NCBI GenBank assembly: GCA_025454175.1
Contig: JALOOX010000038.1
Span: 1-61,820, forward strand
Direction of reading: 5' to 3'
Length of the DNA stretch: 61,820 nt
Source of the DNA: Syntrophobacteraceae bacterium
GTDB taxonomy: Bacteria; Desulfobacterota; Syntrophobacteria; Syntrophobacterales; Syntrophobacteraceae
Position 1 is the first letter of the stretch, and each line of letters opens with the position of its first letter. Below the pieces are notes generated by a model. The model ran no database searches. It was not told the origin of the DNA and saw only the letters and a program-made list of their open reading frames with translations. Below, in pieces: positions 45,411 through 53,609 of the stretch. The translations under genes were made by a program, and so were the position numbers.

Positions 45411-45599
45411 ATGCGTTTATTGGGAATTCCGCCCCCTGCGAAGGAAGCGAATCGACTGCGAAATTGACGGCCGGGAGAGTGATGAGCCCTTCGGTGCCGA
45501 TGATTTCCGCGGTGGCATCTCCGAGATTCGGGCGGTTTGAGAAGCGGTGAAAATCGTGGGAGGCCTTCAAGGTCTCCGTTCTTGCGGGAGGTGACTGCC

Positions 45600-46049
45600 A
45601 TGGGCATGGGCAAGCCGGAGTTCGGATTTGGGGTTCATTTGATGTTGGATGGGTATGGCTGTGATCGGGCAGCGCTGGAAGACCTTCAGTTCATCTACAA
45701 TTTCCTTGATGAATATCCCGATCAGATGAACATGACGAAGATCATGCCCCCTTATGTGTTTCGCTACAACGGGTCGGTTCCGGAGGACTGGGGGGTTTCG
45801 GGATTTGTGCTCATTGCCGAGAGCCATATCAGCATTCATACCTTTCCGGACAAGCAGTATCTCAGCCTGGACATGTTCTCCTGCAAGCCGTTCGACACGG
45901 ACGACGCGGTTGAGACGGTTCGGAAGCACTTTAAAATGCAGAAATGCGAAAAGCGCGTTTTGGACCGCGGCCAGGAGTTCCCCAACACGATCAAGGAGTC
46001 CGCGCAGGTCGTCCGGATGGATCGCATGCTGATGCAGCGCTCACGATAA
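45600..46049 (+). CDS. speD: S-adenosylmethionine decarboxylase proenzyme
   Basis: 149 residues from ATG 45600 with GGGAGGTG upstream. The self-cleavage site is AESHISIH, where Ser75 becomes the pyruvoyl group, and a conserved FPDKQY and CKPFD follow. The enzyme makes the aminopropyl donor for spermidine. It is 9 bases before speB, in a polyamine operon. It is longer than the smallest class 1B enzymes (about 120-130 residues) because of its C-terminal extension. Confidence 0.93.
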   Translation: MGMGKPEFGFGVHLMLDGYGCDRAALEDLQFIYNFLDEYPDQMNMTKIMPPYVFRYNGSVPEDWGVSGFVLIAESHISIHTFPDKQYLSLDMFSCKPFDTDDAVETVRKHFKMQKCEKRVLDRGQEFPNTIKESAQVVRMDRMLMQRSR

Positions 46050-46058
46050 CGGGTTGTC

Positions 46059-46982
46059 ATGGATGCATCGAAAGAGATGGGGTTCCAGCCCTTCATGGGC
46101 TTGGGACCCCATCAGTCGTTTTTGGGTCTGGCTCAGAGTCGGGAGTCCTACGAGGCTGCCCGGGCCGTGGTGATTCCCGTCCCCTATGATGGGACGACCA
46201 CCTATCGGGCCGGCACCCGTGAGGGTCCCAGGGCCATTTTGGCTGCCTCGCGGGAGTTGGAGCCCTTCGATGAGGAGACGGGGGCCGAGGTTCGCGAGGC
46301 CGGCATCGCAACGCTGGAGGAGCTGCCGGTCACCGTTTCTTCGCCCCGTGATATGGTGAATCGAGTGCGGTCCGCCGTCGCCGCCGTGTTTGATGATGGC
46401 AAACTCCCTGTTCTGCTGGGCGGGGAGCACCTGTTGTCCCTCGGGGCCGTTGAAGCTCTTGCCGAGCGCATCCCACGGCTTTCGGTGCTTCACCTGGATG
46501 CTCACGCGGACCTCAAGACGGAATACCAGGGGAGTCCGTTCAGCAACGCCTGCGTCATGCATCATGTGAGTCGCCTTGCATCCCTGGTGCAGGTGGGGAT
46601 TCGTTCCCTGACCCTTGAAGAGCGCAACGCCATTGGCGACGGATCCATACCGTGCTTCTGGGGCCAGCAGCTCTGGCAGGATCCGGCTTTGTGGGATCGG
46701 ATCCTCGATCCGCTGGGACCGGAGGTCTATATCAGCATCGACCTGGACGTGCTCGATCCTTCCATCATGCCGGCGGTGGGGACCCCCGAGCCGGGGGGGG
46801 TCGGCTGGTACGACGTTCTCAGGCTCATGCGGCGGGTGGCCCGGGAGCGTCGGGTGGTGGGCTTCGACGTGATGGAGCTGTTGCCGATCCCTCACGTGAC
46901 GGCCCCGGATTTTCTGGCGGCCCGCCTCGTTTACAAGCTGCTGGGCTACATTTTGATGGACAAAGGGCCTTACATCTGGTAA
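46059..46982 (+). CDS. speB: Agmatinase (ureohydrolase family)
   Basis: 307 residues. The manganese-binding motifs are GGEHLLSLG, HLDAHADLK and SIDLDVLDPSIMPAVGTPEPGG. The last is characteristic of agmatinase/arginase, and proximity to speD favours agmatinase, which converts agmatine to putrescine. The expected arginine decarboxylase is not in the window. Confidence 0.9.
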   Translation: MDASKEMGFQPFMGLGPHQSFLGLAQSRESYEAARAVVIPVPYDGTTTYRAGTREGPRAILAASRELEPFDEETGAEVREAGIATLEELPVTVSSPRDMVNRVRSAVAAVFDDGKLPVLLGGEHLLSLGAVEALAERIPRLSVLHLDAHADLKTEYQGSPFSNACVMHHVSRLASLVQVGIRSLTLEERNAIGDGSIPCFWGQQLWQDPALWDRILDPLGPEVYISIDLDVLDPSIMPAVGTPEPGGVGWYDVLRLMRRVARERRVVGFDVMELLPIPHVTAPDFLAARLVYKLLGYILMDKGPYIW

Positions 46983-47058
46983 ATGTTTTATATTTCCAGT
47001 TACATAAGAGATTCGAAGTCGCCTGGAGTGTGTTTCTCATAAAGAGAGTGATTGGGCT

Positions 47059-47934
47059 TTGGAAGAGGAATCCGGCAAAGGATTTCAGAACTGGCTCAGG
47101 ATGTGCTTCAGAAGGCTGGCGCGCATCCAGGACCCCGACAGCATTGAAAAAGAGATCGAGCAGCTGATCGACGAGGGGGAGCAGCGCGGGCTGATCTCCG
47201 AAGATGAAGGGGAGATGATCCAGGGGATCTTCTCTTTTCGCGACACCATCGCTCGTGAGATCATGGTTCCCCGCACCGACACCGTTTGTGCCCGCATCGA
47301 CACCAGCATGCCCGAAATCATCGACCTGATCATCCAGAGCGGGCATTCGCGCATTCCCATTTATGTGGACAGCATCGACAATGTGATCGGGACACTCCAT
47401 GCCAAGGATCTCCTGCGGTATTGGGGCTGTGGCGCCGAGGTCGAGATGAAGGACATCGTCCGGTCTCCTTACTTCATCCCCGAAACCAAGAAGATCAGCG
47501 AGGTGCTCAAGGATTTGCGCGGCAACAAGTCCCACATCGCCATCGTCATAGACGAGTATGGGGGGACCGCGGGTATCCTGACCCTTGAGGACATCATCGA
47601 GGAGATCATCGGCGAGATCGTTGATGAGTACGATGCCGAGGAAACGCTCATCGTGGAGCACGAAGACGGTTCCATGACCGTTGACGCGCGCCTGGACGTG
47701 GAGGAGCTCGAGGACGTGCTGGACATGGAATTCCCCGAGGGTAAGTTCGAATCCGTGGGGGGGTTTGTGATCAGTCTCCTCGGCAAGGTCCCCGGGGTGG
47801 ATGAACGGGTGGTTTACCAGAATATCGAGATGACGGTGGAAGCCGCCAACAACCGAAAGATAGAAAAGCTGCGGGTTCGGAGGATCGAGCCCTTGCTTGA
47901 AGGGCAGGGCGCCACGGATATGGAGCAGGCCTGA
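47059..47934 (+). CDS. corC: CorC-like CBS-domain protein
   Basis: 291 residues without membrane segments. A short N-terminal part, two CBS motifs (MVPRTDTVCARID; IDEYGGTAGILTLEDIIEEIIGEI) and a CorC_HlyC C-terminal domain. It lies before lnt as corC (ybeX) does in enterobacteria, where it supports magnesium/cobalt efflux and envelope biogenesis. The frame's first codon is a TTG at 47059; an ATG at 47101 would remove 14 residues. No membrane CNNM domain is fused here, unlike the pair at 26.6-29.3 kb. Confidence 0.85.
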   Translation: MEEESGKGFQNWLRMCFRRLARIQDPDSIEKEIEQLIDEGEQRGLISEDEGEMIQGIFSFRDTIAREIMVPRTDTVCARIDTSMPEIIDLIIQSGHSRIPIYVDSIDNVIGTLHAKDLLRYWGCGAEVEMKDIVRSPYFIPETKKISEVLKDLRGNKSHIAIVIDEYGGTAGILTLEDIIEEIIGEIVDEYDAEETLIVEHEDGSMTVDARLDVEELEDVLDMEFPEGKFESVGGFVISLLGKVPGVDERVVYQNIEMTVEAANNRKIEKLRVRRIEPLLEGQGATDMEQA

Positions 47935-48308
47935 TCCCGCGCTGAAAGGTTTGAAGCTTCGGGCTTCAAGCTTCGAGCTGCTCTCCGCCCGGGTCCTTCT
48001 GTTGGTTGCGTGGGGGACCAGCGGGTAATGACGGACCTTCCCGAGGGGAGAATCGAGGCGGCAGCCGCCTGAGCCGCACGGTCTCCCTCCCGCCAAGCTC
48101 CAGGACTTGCCGCAATCGTTTAAGCCGCGGGGAGTCTCAAGTCCAGACTGTGTCAACTGCCTTAAAGATCATTGACCGGAGAGTCTCCATCTGGATAGGA
48201 TATGAGGATTGGTTTGGGCTTTGAGCCGAGCCGGAGCGGGCTGGCTCGCGGGGCATCCGGTGCGATAAGCGACGTTGGGCAAGGTCAAGGGGGTCATTGG
48301 ACTCGATA
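47935..48308. other. Non-coding gap between corC and lnt with a heptad array
   Basis: No gene is visible in these 374 bases; a 72-codon frame has no features. It carries array 3 of the 7-base repeat at 47949-47978. Confidence 0.55.
47949..47978. repeat. Tandem heptanucleotide array 3
   Basis: Read on the minus strand the units are GCTCGAA, GCTTGAA, GCCCGAA, GCTTCAA, again with a 7-base period and a unit close to that of arrays 1 and 2. Confidence 0.75.
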
Positions 48309-49910
48309 ATGTGGGAGAATCCTGGAGATGAGGATCGCCGGCCCGCGAAGGGGCCACTTGAGGTGATGACGGGCGCCGGTGTCAGGGCTTTTTGCTGTGT
48401 GTTGAGTGGTCTCATGCTCACCGCGGGCTTTCCCCACTGGGATATTCATCCCATTGCGTGGGGGGCGCTGGTGCCCCTGTTTTTTGCGCTCCGGGGAGTG
48501 ACGTCGAAACAGGCGTTCTGGTGGGGTTATCTGTGCGGCATGGTCCACTTCCTGACGACCCTTTACTGGATTCGTCACGTGATCTTTTACTATGGCGGTC
48601 TGCCGGCTCCCCTGGCCATGGGGGTCCTGGTGCTGCTCTGCGGCTATCTGGCTCTTTATCCGGCGGTTTTCGCCTGGGTGTGCCGGAGGTGGGAGGGGTG
48701 CGGCATCCTTTGGGTTCTGGGACTGCCGTCGGTCTGGGTGACCCTCGAGTGGGTTCGGGCCCATGCCCTCACGGGGTTTCCCTGGGCGAACCTCGGGTAC
48801 ACCCAGACGGGGTTCGCAACCCTGATCCAGGTCGCCGATGTGACGGGCGTCTACGGGGTCAGTTGGCTGCTGGTGCTGGCCAACACCGTCCTCATGAGCA
48901 TCCTGTGGTGGAAGCCCTCCAGGGCCGGCATTGCGGTTCTGACCCTATGCCTCGGGGGGGCCCTCTGGTACGGCTCCTCGCGCATCGAGGAAGTGCGGCG
49001 GCTCCAGGAGGGGTTCACGTCCTGGTCGGCGGCTGTGGTCCAGGGCAACATCGACCAGAGCGTGAAATGGGACCCGGCTTTCCAGCAGGAGACCCTGAAG
49101 CGGTATCGGGAGCTCTCGCTTCGGGCTGCTGGTCACAATCCGGCTCCGGAGCTCATTGTCTGGCCCGAGACGGCGGCCCCGTTCTTCTACGGGGCCGCGC
49201 CCAACCTGACGCGGCAGCTCAACGAGATGATCGCGGAGATCGGGCGCCCGATACTGTTCGGAAGTCCCGCCCTGACGAGGGTGGAAGGCGAGGTCCGGCT
49301 CCAGAACCGGGCCTACCTGGTGGACGGTTCCGGGGCGGTGCTCGGCTCCTACAACAAACGGCACCTGGTCCCCTTCGGGGAATATGTGCCCTTGCAGAAG
49401 CTTCTCTTTTTCGTGAAGCGGCTGGTTGAGGCCGCGGGGGATTTTGTCCCGGGCGATGACTCCTCGCCCTTGTTGTGGTCGGACCGGAGCCTGGGGGTTC
49501 TCATCTGCTACGAGGGGATCTTTCCGGCCCTTGCCCGCCAGACGGTTCAAAGGGGTGCGACGGCCCTGGTGATCATCACCAATGATGCCTGGTACGGGCC
49601 GACCAGCGCGCCCTATCAGCACCTGGAGATGGCCCGGTGGCGTGCCATCGAATTCCGGAGACCGGTTTTGCGAGCGGCCAACACGGGGGTGAGCGCGATT
49701 TTTGACAGTCTCGGGAGGGAATGCGGCAGGATTCCCCTTGACGAGCCGGGACTGCTGGTTTGCTCGGTTCGCAGCGGTCCCATCGAAACGTTTTATGCAC
49801 GCTGGGGTGACCTCTTTGCCTGGCTCTGCGTTGCGGGCGCCATGGTGGGGGCGGGTTTGGCAGAGTTTGTGAAAAGGCGGGGTGCCGTCGCTGAGCCGGG
49901 GCTTCGATGA
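48309..49910 (+). CDS. lnt: Apolipoprotein N-acyltransferase
   Basis: 533 residues from ATG 48309; ATG 48366 is possible. Six to eight membrane helices are followed by a periplasmic nitrilase-type domain with the catalytic triad Glu (VWPETAAPF), Lys (YNKRHLVPFGEYVP) and Cys (ICYEGIFP), then ITNDAWYGPTSAPYQHL. The enzyme adds the third acyl chain to lipoproteins in the inner membrane. It follows corC after a 374-base gap. Confidence 0.95.
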   Translation: MWENPGDEDRRPAKGPLEVMTGAGVRAFCCVLSGLMLTAGFPHWDIHPIAWGALVPLFFALRGVTSKQAFWWGYLCGMVHFLTTLYWIRHVIFYYGGLPAPLAMGVLVLLCGYLALYPAVFAWVCRRWEGCGILWVLGLPSVWVTLEWVRAHALTGFPWANLGYTQTGFATLIQVADVTGVYGVSWLLVLANTVLMSILWWKPSRAGIAVLTLCLGGALWYGSSRIEEVRRLQEGFTSWSAAVVQGNIDQSVKWDPAFQQETLKRYRELSLRAAGHNPAPELIVWPETAAPFFYGAAPNLTRQLNEMIAEIGRPILFGSPALTRVEGEVRLQNRAYLVDGSGAVLGSYNKRHLVPFGEYVPLQKLLFFVKRLVEAAGDFVPGDDSSPLLWSDRSLGVLICYEGIFPALARQTVQRGATALVIITNDAWYGPTSAPYQHLEMARWRAIEFRRPVLRAANTGVSAIFDSLGRECGRIPLDEPGLLVCSVRSGPIETFYARWGDLFAWLCVAGAMVGAGLAEFVKRRGAVAEPGLR

Positions 49911-49991
49911 GCACCATCGGTGAGGTATCGTTCCCAATCTGTCACGACCCATTGGGCCACCCTGAACAATAAAAAGACCCACGAGGTGCCG

Positions 49992-50033
49992 GTTTTCAAC
50001 TTTGAACTTGAAACCTTGAACTTGAAACTTTTC
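49992..50033. repeat. Tandem heptanucleotide array 4, directly upstream of prfB
   Basis: Units AACTTTG, AACTTGA, AACCTTG, AACTTGA, AACTTTT with a 7-base period, ending 5 bases before the prfB ribosome binding site. Confidence 0.8.
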
Positions 50034-50052
50034 AGAGCAGGAGGATAAGCCC

Positions 50053-51169
50053 ATGCATATGGATCCAGCCGAAGTGAAATCCGTGTTGAAAGACCTGAAT
50101 CAACGTTTTCAGAGCCTCGGGGGGTATCTTTGACATTACGGGCAAACGCCGGCGCTTGAGTGAGCTCGACAGGATCATGTCCAAGCAGGATTTCTGGGAG
50201 AAGCCGGACGAGAGCAGGCATGTGCTCAAGGAGCGCTCGGATGTGACGGAGGTCATCGAGACGTGGCAGCGGTTCTCGGACGAGCTCGAGGACACCGAGC
50301 TGCTGTTTGACATGGCCATGGAGGAAGGCGACGAGGAGACCATCGAAGAGGTGGTCCACAAGACTCGCACCCTGCGGCAGGGAATCCGTGATCTTGAGCT
50401 GCGGCAGATGCTGAGCCATGAGGACGATGCCAAGAATGCCATTGTGAGCATCAACGCCGGTGCGGGGGGAACCGAGGCCCAGGACTGGGTCGAGATGCTG
50501 CTGCGCATGACGCTCAGGTATTGTGAGCGCAAGGGATACGTCGTTGAGCTGGCCGACCTCCAGGAGGGTGAGGAAGCAGGCGTCAAGAGCGCGACCTTCA
50601 CGGTCTCGGGCCCCAACGCCTACGGGATGCTCAAGTCCGAATCCGGGATTCACCGGCTGGTGCGCATTTCGCCCTTTGACGCCAGCGGGCGAAGGCACAC
50701 CTCCTTCGCCGCGGTTTTGGTTTACCCGGAGGTGGACGACCGGATCGAGGTGGACATCAAGCAGTCGGACCTGCGCATCGACACCTACAGGGCCAGTGGC
50801 GCCGGTGGACAGCATGTCAACAAGACGAGCTCCGCTGTTCGAATCACGCATCTTCCGACGGGCATTGTGGCTCAATGCCAGAACGAGAAGTCGCAGCACC
50901 GCAACCGTGACATCGCCATGAAGATCCTGCGGGCGCGCCTGTACGAGCGGGAGAAGCAGGCTCAGCAGGTGAAGATGCAGGAGATGCACGACAATCTGGA
51001 GGATATCGGCTGGGGGAGCCAGATCCGCTCCTACGTCATGCAGCCGTATCGGCTGGTGAAGGATCACCGCACCGGCCTGGAAAAGGGGAATGTGGACGCC
51101 GTGCTGGATGGGGATCTGGACGATTTCATCGAGGCCTATCTCGTTCACCAGATGAGCCGGAAAGGGTAG
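50053..51169 (+). CDS. prfB: Peptide chain release factor 2, with programmed +1 frameshift
   Basis: The gene starts at ATG 50053 after AGGAGG (50039-50044). The first 26 codons end in GGG TAT CTT and an in-frame TGA at 50131. A +1 shift onto GAC at 50132 continues the frame to 51169, giving about 371 residues, the usual RF2 length. The shifted product has the SPF stop-recognition motif (RISPFDASGRRH) and the GGQ catalytic motif (GAGGQHVNKTSSAVR). RF2 reads UGA and UAA; the frameshift is its known autoregulation. Without the shift only a 26-residue peptide is made. Confidence 0.95.
50117..50134 (+). promoter_or_regulatory. prfB programmed +1 frameshift site
   Basis: The slippery codon CTT followed by TGA C is preceded by a G-run (CGGGGGG) that acts as an internal Shine-Dalgarno three bases before CTT. 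This is the standard RF2 autoregulatory site. Confidence 0.93.
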
Positions 51170-51193
51170 GGGAGAACAGCCATTTCTGAAGGC

Positions 51194-51649
51194 ATGGTCT
51201 GGGTTGTGGGGGGGAGTGTCCTGGCCATGGCGATCGCCGTGGTGCTGGCCGTCGGATCGCGAAGGAGCGCGCGAACGGCCGCCATGTACCAGGTACAGCG
51301 TCAGTTCAGAAACGTGAGGATCGTTGCCTCATCCGACCGCGTGGAGTTCCGGGGGCTCGACCGCATCTGGGACGGCCAGTGGAGGGGGCTAGGGGTTCTG
51401 GTGCTGACGGACGACTTTCTTTATTTCCGGCTGTCGGATCGAGACATGGACTTGTCGGTGCCGCTTTCCCGAGTTGAGGAGGTTCATGTGGTCGGGGGCG
51501 GGGATGGCAAGAGGGGGTCTCAGGGTCGGTGCCACATCCGTGTGGAGTATCGGGCTTTTGACGATCAGTTGCGGACGGCTACCTGGAGCATCAGGGACGC
51601 CGACAGGTGGAAGGAGTTGATTCTGGATGCCGTTGAGGGGAAGGGCTGA
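51194..51649 (+). CDS. Single-pass membrane protein with PH-like domain, function unknown
   Basis: 151 residues. One N-terminal helix (VWVVGGSVLAMAIAVVLAVG) is followed by a beta-rich domain (VEFRGLDRIWDGQWRGLGVLVLTDDFLYFRL, then LSRVEEVHV) that looks like a bacterial PH/GRAM-type fold and ends in a helix. I recognise no named family. It starts 24 bases after prfB and stops just before the MoeA-PBP start codon. Confidence 0.65.
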   Translation: MVWVVGGSVLAMAIAVVLAVGSRRSARTAAMYQVQRQFRNVRIVASSDRVEFRGLDRIWDGQWRGLGVLVLTDDFLYFRLSDRDMDLSVPLSRVEEVHVVGGGDGKRGSQGRCHIRVEYRAFDDQLRTATWSIRDADRWKELILDAVEGKG

Positions 51650-51650
51650 C

Positions 51651-53609
51651 ATGGAGTCGAAGCCCAGGCGAAATATTTACCTGAGAATGAAGACGCTGGA
51701 GGAAGCGGCGGAGGTCTGGAGATCCGAGACGGGTCACCTGCGATGCGCGGCTCAAGGGGTCGCCACGGTGCAGTCCCTGGGGAGAGTCACTGCCAGGCCG
51801 ATTCTGGCGCGGCGTTCGGTTCCCCATTACCACGGTGCCGCCATGGACGGCTTTGCGGTGCGGGCGGCGAATACCTTTGGAGCGAGTGAAGTCAGCCCGC
51901 TGAGGTTGAAGATCGGAGAATCGGCGGTGGCCGTGGACACCGGGGATGCCCTTCCCGAAGGGACCGATGCCGTCATCATGATCGAGCACGTGGACGTCCT
52001 TCCCGAGGGAGAGATCGAGATACGTGCCGCAGCCTTCCCCTGGCAGCATGTGCGGAAGGTGGGCGAGGACATCGTTGCCGGCGAGCTGCTTCTTTCCCAG
52101 AATCACCGCATGAGGCCGGCGGATCTCGGGGCGCTTCTCGCGGCGGGGGTCGTGGAGCTCCCGGCGTCTCGGCGGCCGATGGTCTGGATTCAGCCGACGG
52201 GCACCGAGTTGATCCCGGCGGAGGCCGCCGGCGAGGCTGGTCCGGGACGGATCATCGAGTTCAACGGGGCCGTTCTGGCGGGCATGGTCGAGGAATGCGG
52301 CGGCGAGCCGCTCGTCCGCCAGACCATTCCCGACGACTTCGAGAGCATCAAGGACTTCCTGCTTCGGGCCGTCTCCTCCGATGCGGATGTCATCCTCCTC
52401 AACGCGGGCTCGTCGGCGGGATCCGAGGACTACACGGCGGCGGCCATCGGGGAGCTGGGAACGGTGCTGGTCCACGGCGTGACCATGATGCCGGGGAAGC
52501 CTACGGTTTTAGGGATGCTGAGGGGAAAACCCGTCGTGGGGATACCGGGGTACCCCGTCTCGGCCATCATGGCTTTCGAGCAGTTCGTGCGTCCCCTCCT
52601 TTTCCGGCTGCAGGGGCTGCCCGCGCCTGCCTTCGAGGAGGTGGAGGCGATCCTGGGTCGAAAGATGCCTTCCAAGCTTGGACTGGAGGAGTTCGTCCGG
52701 GTCATTCTGGGACGGGTCCAGGGAAGGCTCGTGGCCATGCCGCTGCAGCGGGGAGCCGGCATCATCACGTCCTTGACGCGGGCCGACGGGCTGCTCCGGA
52801 TCGCGCAGGATCTCGAGGGGGTGGACGTGGACGAGACGGTCAGGGTTCGACTGCTGCGTCCCCACGAGGAGTTGGACCACACCCTCGTCATGATCGGGAG
52901 CCATGACAACACCATCGACGTCCTGGCCAACGAGCTCAAGCGGGGAGACTCCCGGGTCCACCTCTCATCGAGCAATGTGGGGAGCCTCGGGGGTCTCATG
53001 GCCATACGCAGGGGACAGGCGCACCTGGCAGGCTCGCACCTGTTGGACACGGGCTCCGGTGAGTACAATTTCTCCTACATCGAGCGTTATCTGAAGGGGG
53101 TTCCCTTGCGCGTGGTGCAGCTGGCCAGGCGTCAGCAGGGGCTCCTCATCAAACCGGGCAACCCCTTGAGAATCGCTGGGATCGAGGATCTCGGGCGCCC
53201 TGACATCACCTTCGTCAATCGACAGTCCGGGGCCGGTACCCGCATTCTGCTGGACTACTTTCTGGATCAACATGGCATGAAGCCCGATGCCGTCAGGGGC
53301 TACGATCAGGAGGAGTATACGCACATGTCCGTCGCCGTGAACGTGATGAGCGGGCGCGCCGATTGCGGGATGGCCATTCATGCGGCGGCCCGGGCTCTGG
53401 ACCTGGACTTCATCCCCGTTGCCGAGGAGCGCTACGACATCATCGTTCCTGAATCGAGTTGGGAAGACCCCAAGATCGGGCTGATCCTGGAGATCATCGT
53501 TTCGGAGCCATTTCGCGCCATGGTTCGCGAAATGGGCGGATACGACGTGGCGGAGTCCGGTCGCGTGATGGGCATCTGGGATGGCCGTGAATGGCATGGC
53601 CGCGCGTGA
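51651..53609 (+). CDS. MoeA-type molybdopterin molybdenumtransferase fused to a PBP-like domain
   Basis: 652 residues from ATG 51651. The first 400 residues are MoeA: VPHYHGAAMDGFAVRA, DTGDALPEGTDAVIMIEHV, LLNAGSSAGSEDYT and VVGIPGYPVSAIM. The last 230 residues form a substrate-binding-protein-like domain (VMIGSHDNTIDVLANEL, FVNRQSGAGTRILLDYFL, RADCGMAIHAAA) like that found on regulators of molybdate or molybdopterin. The fusion is known in anaerobes, where it may sense or deliver an oxyanion or precursor. It overlaps the next gene by 29 bases. Confidence 0.9.
   Translation: MESKPRRNIYLRMKTLEEAAEVWRSETGHLRCAAQGVATVQSLGRVTARPILARRSVPHYHGAAMDGFAVRAANTFGASEVSPLRLKIGESAVAVDTGDALPEGTDAVIMIEHVDVLPEGEIEIRAAAFPWQHVRKVGEDIVAGELLLSQNHRMRPADLGALLAAGVVELPASRRPMVWIQPTGTELIPAEAAGEAGPGRIIEFNGAVLAGMVEECGGEPLVRQTIPDDFESIKDFLLRAVSSDADVILLNAGSSAGSEDYTAAAIGELGTVLVHGVTMMPGKPTVLGMLRGKPVVGIPGYPVSAIMAFEQFVRPLLFRLQGLPAPAFEEVEAILGRKMPSKLGLEEFVRVILGRVQGRLVAMPLQRGAGIITSLTRADGLLRIAQDLEGVDVDETVRVRLLRPHEELDHTLVMIGSHDNTIDVLANELKRGDSRVHLSSSNVGSLGGLMAIRRGQAHLAGSHLLDTGSGEYNFSYIERYLKGVPLRVVQLARRQQGLLIKPGNPLRIAGIEDLGRPDITFVNRQSGAGTRILLDYFLDQHGMKPDAVRGYDQEEYTHMSVAVNVMSGRADCGMAIHAAARALDLDFIPVAEERYDIIVPESSWEDPKIGLILEIIVSEPFRAMVREMGGYDVAESGRVMGIWDGREWHGRA

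Larger units (their letters stand above)
45115..45599. other. Long leader region of speD
   Basis: This 485-base gap contains a strong promoter (45208-45236), then about 355 bases of transcribed leader. In it lie a perfect hairpin (45391-45410) and a 79-codon frame (45301-45540) of unknown meaning with a weak AGGG site. No known riboswitch was recognised by eye. Confidence 0.55.

Noticed and set aside
45301-45540. 79-codon frame in the speD leader
   Set aside because: Not called as a gene because it has only a weak binding site and no recognised family; kept as a feature of the leader.
48006-48224. 72-codon frame between corC and lnt
   Set aside because: No binding site, no domain, in a repeat-bearing gap.
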